In this document: in pieces, positions 58,620-64,000 of the stretch | Layout: every line of letters begins with the position of its first letter | Position numbering within the stretch: the first letter of the stretch is position 1 | DNA from: Sciurus carolinensis | Taxonomy: Eukaryota; Chordata; Mammalia; Rodentia; Sciuridae | Assembly: GCF_902686445.1 (NCBI RefSeq) | Contig: NC_062219.1 | Span: 145,000,057-145,064,056, forward strand | DNA: 64,000 nt | Direction of reading: 5' to 3' | Notes under the pieces: model-generated | Databases searched by the model: none | What the model was told of the DNA's origin: nothing | The model's input: the letters and a program-made list of their open reading frames with translations, nothing else | Position numbers and translations under genes: made by a program

Positions 58620-59210
58620 TCGAAATGAGTTAAGTTCTCTTCTGCGGCTGACCATAATTCACCACCATGACTCCTTTTCTAAACATATATTTTCGAAATT
58701 ATTAGAAATGCAGAGATGGGCCCACCCCGGAACCTGTCATGGAGTTGTTCTCTGAATTAGCTCAGGCTCCAAAGGGACAAGGTGCTGTTTGTGACCTGTT
58801 CCCGGGAATGCTCTTTACCCTGAAAGCCAAGCCTCAAGTATTTGTGGCTTGCCATCTCCAGGATAATTAAAGGGAGAGAGTAAATCACATATTGAAAACC
58901 AGCCCTGAGTGCTTAAGTACATGTCAGTCACCGAGACTGGCATCTACACAGGGCGGAGGGGACCTGGGGTTTGCATTACACACAACACCCCACGAGATCA
59001 TTAGGACTACTTCAGGCACAGGGCTTTCAGGGTAGCCACGGCCCCTCCCTTTTGCCCAAGTAAATGCAATCAGAGTCAACTGGGAGCAAATTAGGGAGGC
59101 AAAATAAAGCGCGCTTACTGAAAAACAGCGAGAACTCTACTGTCTGCTATTAGAGAAATTAGAGACCATTTAACAACATGAGACCATTTTGTGTTGGAAA
59201 TAAAAGAGGT
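58620..59210. promoter_or_regulatory. Candidate conserved non-coding element
   Basis: About 590 bp free of repeats between repeat-rich flanks. It has spaced AT-rich cores (CGAAATTATTAG at about 58695, GAATTAGC at about 58755, GATAATTAAAG at about 58862, GCAAATTAGGG at about 59085, GCTATTAGAGAAATTAGAG at about 59147) and CCAAGTAAATGCAATC. Typical of enhancer DNA. Conservation inferred only. Confidence 0.3.
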
Positions 59211-59545
59211 CCTGAATGGAAAGCTCCAGGCCAGAGCTGAGGGCGGCATCCAGGTGAGATCAAATGTGGCTGGAGGGGCTGGCCCGGGACTAAGCTGGTT
59301 TCACCTAAGTCCCTATTAGCTGAAGACGGAAGACGGCCCCGTGAACCAGATGTGTGGAAACTGGCCAAGAACCAACTTTCCAAATCCAAGGCATGCTTTC
59401 CTGGTAGACTTTACTTGTATAATGTCCCATGTAAGAGAGAAAACAGCACAGGCAGCAATTTTTCCCAAAGATTGGCACTCTGTCAAATTCAGTTCTTGAA
59501 AATTTACAATTCTAACAGGGCATCCATAACAAAGTCGTGGCCAAA

Positions 59546-59580
<35 letters not shown>

Positions 59581-60535
59581 TCTTTTTTCCATAGGTTTTA
59601 TTTTCCTTCTCTATTTCCTTTTGGACCTTATAGTCACACCTCATATATTAAGATTCTAATTTGTTTAACATCTAGGTGCTGAGCAGAAATGCACCACTAA
59701 ACACTGATGGATGGGGTAGCTACTGGGTAGTATAAATGGGGCCGGGGGCGTGAAAAGAGGGGAAAAAAACCCACACATTCGATTTTCATTCCCTAATAGG
59801 CATTCTGCCTGGAAACCTGTATGAAGACCTGAAATATGTATTGCTCCAACGACCGTGAATGTTTAAAATGTCATCTTAAATTAGTAAGGATCTTTAAATC
59901 TTCACTCTTTTGTCACGTTTTAGAAATGTTTATTACACACCATAAATCTTATTCATATCCACATAAATTGAGCCCCTACCCATGAGGGAGGCAAGCACTC
60001 ACACTTGCTGATCTGAAGTTCTGACATCAAATGCCACCACCGAGGAAGAGAAGCTCTGCAGAGGAAACCGCCGGAGAAGGAATAATCATCTTTCTACTCC
60101 GTCGGAGGGGGGAGATTTTTTTAATATCTTTGAATTTCTGTTTAGTGATTTTAGGGGTTGAGATAAATGGTCATGTTCCTAATGAAAGTTTACATAAGTC
60201 TTTTCAACTACACCTGCATTCGTATTGATTTCAGCAGTACAGTCAAGGGGGAGAAAGTAGATTGAAGAGAAAGCCAAGTTCGTTAAGCAGTGTGATAAAA
60301 AGAAGCTAAACGTGAAGGTTCTGGGGTTCTCAGCAGCGGGATTTTAGCACACACCAGGCAAAGAATGGCGAGATAAGGGTAGAGGGATAAAAGTGTCGTG
60401 TTCAGAGGACCCGAGGCAGCTCCCAGATGCCAGGGTATCAAAGACTAATAACCCAGAGACTGACGTATGGTTGACAATTTTTTATTTTTCTCAAATAAGA
60501 GGACATTTGTTTTGGGTTTTATTTTGTTTTGTTTT
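59211..60535. other. Unique sequence with (TC)n
   Basis: Includes (TC)n at 59549-59582. No exon or named repeat. Confidence 0.4.
59549..59582 (+). repeat. (TC)n microsatellite
   Basis: About 17 TC units with one CCC interruption, followed by a T run. Confidence 0.95.
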
Positions 60536-60745
60536 TCAGGGGTGGGGGGTGGGTACCAGGGATTGAACTCAGCATCACTCAACCACTGAGCCACATCCCC
60601 AGGCCTAGTTTTTACATTTTATTTAGAGACAGGGTCTCACCGAGTTGCTTAGTGCCTCACTTTTGCTGAGGCTGATTTTGAACTTTCGATCTTTCTGCTT
60701 CAGCTTCCTGAGCCGCTGGGATTATAGGTGTGCACCACTGTTGTA
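60536..60745 (-). repeat. Dimeric B1-ID SINE
   Basis: From the left: ID half in reverse (GGTACCAGGGATTGAACTCAG to CCACATCCCCAGGCC), linker TTTTTACATTTTATTTAGAG, then the B1-like half in reverse (ACAGGGTCTCACCGAGTTGC to GGGATTATAGGTGTGCACCACT). A T-rich tail precedes it. Target duplication not clear. Confidence 0.9.
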
Positions 60746-61300
60746 CATAGGATTTTGCATATTTCCAAACAGCAGAGATTCTTTTACCCGGAATGTCAGA
60801 AACTGAATAAGCTTGGCTTTAGGGAAAGCTTCCCTGGTCCTCTCCTTTTCAGTTTTACCTTGATCTTACACTGGAATGCAGACAGCTGTTGTGGAATGGC
60901 TCTCTGGGTTCCGGGAGACCTGTTTCTAATATCGGTGACACATGCAGTCAGGAAGACACCGTCACCTCTGCACCTTGGCTACCTCGGTCAGTTCTGCTCC
61001 AGGGCTGATGGCTCAGGACCCTGTATGGAGAGAAGTCAGCAGTTTGAGGTTGGGTATAGTGACCTTCAACTTTTGTCCTGCCAGAGACTGTCAGAGAAGA
61101 CTGCGGAGATGCCGACTGGCTGAGGAACCCAGGGAGAAGCTGATCTAAGGGCCTCCCTGACAACCCGAAAGTCCTTCTTCAGTTTCCAAGTTCTAGTTCA
61201 AGAGACTTCTGCTCTTACAAACCCACCCTGACCAGTCATCCAACCCTGGGTAGACTGGAACAAGGCAGGGGCAAAATTGGTTTCCTAGGTCTGGGGATTC
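60746..61300. other. Unique sequence, no gene recognised
   Basis: A 131-codon plus frame (60728-61123) begins in the SINE and has no domain. No exon recognised. Confidence 0.4.
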
Positions 61301-61323
61301 TTTTTTTTTTTTTTTTTTTTTTT
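61301..61323 (-). repeat. Poly(A) tail of the ERV-like copy (poly(T) on plus)
   Basis: 23 uninterrupted T residues on the plus strand, about 20 nt from the minus-strand AATAAA at 61348-61343. It marks the 3' end of the processed copy. The matching target duplication at the other end was not found in the window. Confidence 0.8.
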
Positions 61324-61444
61324 AAGAAAAAGGATCAAAAGTTTTATTGCTTTACTAATGGAGGAGAAACACAGGGGACTCCTGTCCCAAAGACTGTGAT
61401 TCTACCCATCAGCAGGCTTTTATGGAGGTGATTCAGAGAGAATA

Positions 61445-61468
61445 AGATTAGAGAGGAGATATCAGGAA
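61445..61468 (+). repeat. Target-site duplication, left copy, of the GST retrocopy
   Basis: AGATTAGAGAGGAGA at 61445-61459 is exactly repeated at 62593-62607, directly after the retrocopy poly(A). With one mismatch the match extends to 24 bp (61445-61468 against 62593-62616). It comes from the GA-rich U3 of the ERV copy. Confidence 0.92.
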
Positions 61469-62592
61469 CTCTGCCATGGAGCTAAGAGGGAGCAGCCTTT
61501 AACAAGGAAAACCCAGATACTGCTGTCATGGCCGGGAAACCCACTCTTCACTACTTTGATGGATCGGGCAGAATGGAGTCCATCTGGTGGCTCTTGGCTG
61601 CAGTTGGAGTAGAGTTTGAAGAGAAATTTCTGAAAATGCAAGAAGAGTTGGAAAAGTTAAGAAAAGATGGGAGTTTGATGTTCCAGCAGGTGCCCATGGT
61701 AGAGACTGACAGCATGAAGCTGGTGCAGACCAGAGCCATTTCCAACTACATTGCCACCAAACACAACCTTTTCGGGAAGGGTGTAAAAGAGAGAGCCCTA
61801 ATTGATATGTATTCAGAAGGCGTGGAGATTTGCATGAAATACCTTCCACCTGGGGACAAAGATGGAAGCTTTACCCAGATCAAAGATAAATCGAGACACC
61901 GTTATTTTCCTGCCTTTGAGAAGGTGTTAAAAGAGTCACGGACAAGCCTACCTTGTTGGCAACAGGTGAGAAAGGCCAACATTAACCTCACTGAACTTCT
62001 CTACCTCACAGAAGAGCTTGACCCCAGTGTTCTGGCCAACTTCCCTCTACTGAAGGCCCTGAGAGCCAGAATCAGCAAGCTGCCCACCGTGAAGAAGCTT
62101 CTGCAGCCTGGCAGCCAAAGGAAGCCTTGAGAAGATGAAAAACTTTTGGAATCAGTAAAGAAGATTTTCAGTTAAATAAGGCAGACCTGGAGACAGAGCA
62201 CATACAATACTGTGCTTTATCCAAATGTGGATCTTGATTAATACGAGGCTAGCAGAGTTTCTAAAGTTTATGTGTTATTCAGTTAGAAATGAGCTATGCA
62301 AACTTCTTTGCAGTGCAGTCTATTTGGTATTGGTCAAGTTTAGAATCATGATCACTTCCTGAGATATATCTTTAAATTTAAATAGAACAGAGAAGGTTTC
62401 TTAGTCTCTGAACTATAAAAAAATTGCCTTATAACATCTGTTATATTCTATCTCAAAGAAAAGTTGTAATTTTCATCTGATGATCTGGCTTGTGCAAAAA
62501 TGTTTTTCCTTTTGTGTATTGCTACCTTTCTCACAAAAACAAACCTATAAAGAACCATTTTCATTCCAAAAAAAAAAAAAAAAAAAAAAAAA
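61469..62592 (+). pseudogene. GSTA: Processed retrocopy of an alpha-class glutathione S-transferase (GSTA3-like)
   Basis: GSTA enzymes are cytosolic dimers that conjugate glutathione to electrophiles; some alpha members also isomerise steroids. This copy is intronless, with about 59 nt of 5' UTR, an open frame at 61528-62130 (200 codons), a 3' UTR with TATAAA at 62546-62551 and a 25-A tail (62568-62592). The frame keeps the catalytic Tyr9, Arg15, Arg45, Gln54-Val55-Pro56 and Gln67-Thr68 of the glutathione site. It has lost conserved Arg13 (Ser) and Arg20 (Trp). Codons 99-106 are about 6 residues short against alpha GSTs. Residues 136-147 are read out of frame between an extra A near 61930-61933 and a missing base near 61967. 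A TGA at 62128-62130 ends the protein early; the following 14 codons still read as the usual C-terminal helix ending in IFS. The last block resembles GSTA3 best. It is probably non-functional, and no own promoter is visible. Confidence 0.93.
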
Positions 62593-62616
62593 AGATTAGA
62601 GAGGAGAGATCAGGAA
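62593..62616 (+). repeat. Target-site duplication, right copy, of the GST retrocopy
   Basis: Matches 61445-61468 with one mismatch (T against G at the sixteenth base). It follows the poly(A) tail directly, as expected for L1-mediated insertion. Confidence 0.92.
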
Positions 62617-62690
62617 GGAGATGATCAGGGAAAAGTAGATCAGGGAGGAGAAGGTTAGGGAAAGGTTAGGGAAAAGTTCTGGGAAAAAGA
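62600..62690 (-). repeat. Degenerate GA-rich repeats in the ERV-like U3
   Basis: Imperfect GATCAGGGAGGAGAAGG and TTAGGGAAAGG units. Short direct repeats are common in retroviral U3 enhancers; this is the likely role here, by inference. Confidence 0.5.
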
Positions 62691-63555
62691 AAAACATGTA
62701 AGTTTCAAAGTGACAAAGGATATAATCAAAGCATCAAATGAACCCCTGTTACATTTCCCCACTGTCAATTTCTAGCTTCTATTTCTATAGAAAGCGGGTG
62801 ATGACATCTCCAAACTACTTCCTGCTGAAATGGGGTGAAGTTGGGGGAAATAACCCAAAGTCCTTGTTCTCTCTCCGTGTGGCGTGGACAGCTAAGGGCA
62901 TTCAGCATCAGACAGTCCAGAGGCCTACAGTGGCAGATGACAGGTGACTGGACAAGGCATTCATAGGGCAGGGATCATGCTAAGACAATAATAAGACACC
63001 AAAGCATTACTTCTTTGTAAATAATTAGCACAAAACAATTAGTATTTCAGCCAGTCTCTGAAAACTATGAGGACAGTAATTCATAATCTTATCAGTGAAA
63101 AATAGATCCAGTTCATCAATGTAGGAGGTTAGGAAGATTTGTAGGTCTGTGAAATCAAACTCAAATTAACTCAGGACAAATTTGTGGCTCTTGTCATTAT
63201 TATTAGCTGCTCTCACATAAGAACTCTTTCATTATAGCCTCCAGCTTTACTGACTTTTGGTAGGGCTGACACAAGTGTACCTCTTAAGTTACATTAAAAA
63301 GCATTGTTTTTCCTTTTAAATGTCCAGGTAGAACTATGCTCAGGCTGTACTCTCCTTCCAGGTGTTTAAGACCAAGCTGGTCAAAACTGACCTTGTTCCT
63401 ATTTACTCTTAAGAGTCAGCTGAGATTCCTCAGAGATCACTCTTGGGGACATGTGTGAAGTCTCCTGGATCCTTTGCTTTCTTCTATCAGTGGTGCCACT
63501 TATCAGGATGGGTTTGGGTCTGGCTGACCATATGTGGCTTCTCTTGGAAGCATCA

Positions 63556-63603
63556 GGGATGTTTCCATCCCCAGTGACTCTCCTCTTTGCAGAATGTGCA
63601 CTG
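63556..63603 (-). pseudogene. Degenerate gag zinc-knuckle remnant
   Basis: The minus-strand frame gives C-x2-C-x4-H-x4-H, seen as CTFCKEESHW then GWKH, with a stop right after the following Pro. Retroviral nucleocapsid knuckles have a final Cys, which is His here. The spacing and the CKE-x-x-HW pattern fit a gammaretrovirus-type nucleocapsid, which packages viral RNA. It is far too short and broken to function. Chance resemblance is possible, but the LTR-like features on the same strand support it. Confidence 0.4.
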
Positions 63604-63910
63604 GTTGGCTTCCTGTTCTCTCAGGTCCTCTCCATCTTGTTGATCAGCAGATCAGGTGACTCACCAGAGCTGCAAGGTCCAGAGAGGGGTCCCGTCATTC
63701 TCTGCATCCTGGCTGACCTTAGAGGGCAAGGGCAAAAATGTTGGCTGCTTCTTCCTTGGCCCTTTTACTTCCTTGACTTTGGTCTCCAAATTTTTGGTTT
63801 CAAACACCCAGCAAGTCAGTTTTGCCAGTCTTACAGAGGGAATAACAGGTTAAAACTTCAATGGCTGTAATTTTACAGACACCCCTTTCATTTAATTGGG
63901 GTTTTTTATG

Positions 63911-64000
63911 GCTTGGATATGAGGTGTCCCCAAAAGTTCACATGTGAGACAATGCAAGAAGGTTCAGAAGAGAAATGATTGGGTTGTAAAAGTCTTAACC
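63911..64000 (+). mobile_element. MaLR/ERVL-like LTR, cut by the window end
   Basis: Begins TGGCTTGGATATGAGGTGTCCCC and continues GTTCACATGTGAGACAATGC and GAAATGATTGGGTTG, the 5' end of the LTR type seen several times in the window. Only 90 bp are inside. Confidence 0.8.

Larger units (their letters stand above)
61301..63880 (-). mobile_element. Processed copy of an endogenous-retrovirus transcript (interrupted)
   Basis: Reading leftwards on the minus strand: gag-like sequence with a zinc knuckle (63556-63603); diverged internal sequence; a polypurine tract (62761-62754) followed by an LTR start TGTAACAGGGG at 62753; GA/CT-rich U3 repeats (62600-62690); a TATA-like CATAAAAG (61417-61424); AATAAA (61343-61348); and a 23-nt poly(A) (61301-61323). 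The tail begins about 19 nt after AATAAA, where an mRNA would be cleaved, and U5 is missing. That is the structure of a retrotransposed retroviral mRNA rather than a provirus. Little room exists for pol and env between gag and the 3' LTR, so the copy is internally deleted or came from a shortened RNA. The 5' limit is uncertain. A GST retrocopy interrupts it at 61445-62616. No functional viral gene remains. Confidence 0.55.

Noticed and set aside
61528..62130. Intact functional GST gene
   Set aside because: The frame hides a compensated frameshift, a six-codon deletion, loss of conserved arginines and an early stop. It has a poly(A) tail and target duplications but no promoter of its own. Called a processed pseudogene.
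63451..63870. 139-codon hydrophobic plus-strand protein
   Set aside because: It is the antisense of the ERV-like gag region and has no recognised domain.

Overview
The window is mammalian nuclear DNA, almost certainly from a squirrel-family rodent (Sciuridae, such as a ground squirrel or marmot). The evidence is the repeat content. There are dimeric SINEs that join a B1-like (7SL) half to an ID-like (tRNA-Ala) half, ID monomers with sciurid-type tails, squirrel-type L1 3' ends and many MaLR/ERVL-like LTRs. Assigning the family is inference from repeats; I cannot name the species or the locus.

I find no intact multi-exon protein gene and no recognisable exon of one. The window reads as an intergenic region or a large intron. 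Bases 1-12400 are mostly unique sequence with ID SINEs, MIRs, an old L1 and an (AGG)n tract. Bases 12400-26150 hold two old L1 blocks, a 5'-inverted L1 remnant, a candidate LTR and dimeric SINEs. Bases 26200-49500 are mainly unique sequence with solo LTRs, microsatellites, a CpG-richer patch and several stretches that look like conserved non-coding elements. One of these carries two RFX X-box-like sites 21 bp apart. Bases 49500-52300 hold a solo LTR, microsatellites and an L1 with a clear 16-bp target-site duplication. That L1 is interrupted by a 218-bp inverted copy of sequence lying just outside it. Bases 53300-60750 contain more L1, LTR and SINE insertions plus another conserved-looking stretch.

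The most informative region is 61301-63900, a nest of retrocopies. A minus-strand endogenous-retrovirus transcript copy ends in a poly(A) tail about 20 nt after its AATAAA. It has a TATA-like box, an LTR start next to a polypurine tract and a degenerate gag zinc knuckle. This suggests a processed retroviral mRNA inserted by L1 machinery rather than an ordinary provirus. A plus-strand processed copy of an alpha-class glutathione S-transferase mRNA (GSTA3-like) has inserted into its LTR, with its own poly(A) tail and target-site duplication. The GST copy keeps a 200-codon open frame, but the frame hides a +1/-1 compensating frameshift, a roughly 6-codon deletion, lost conserved arginines and an early stop that removes the C-terminal helix.

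Nothing here forms an operon or pathway. What can be read is the order of insertions: ERV copy, then GST copy; L1, then inverted templated duplication; old L1s, then LTRs and SINEs. All repeat names are from pattern recognition without a library search.
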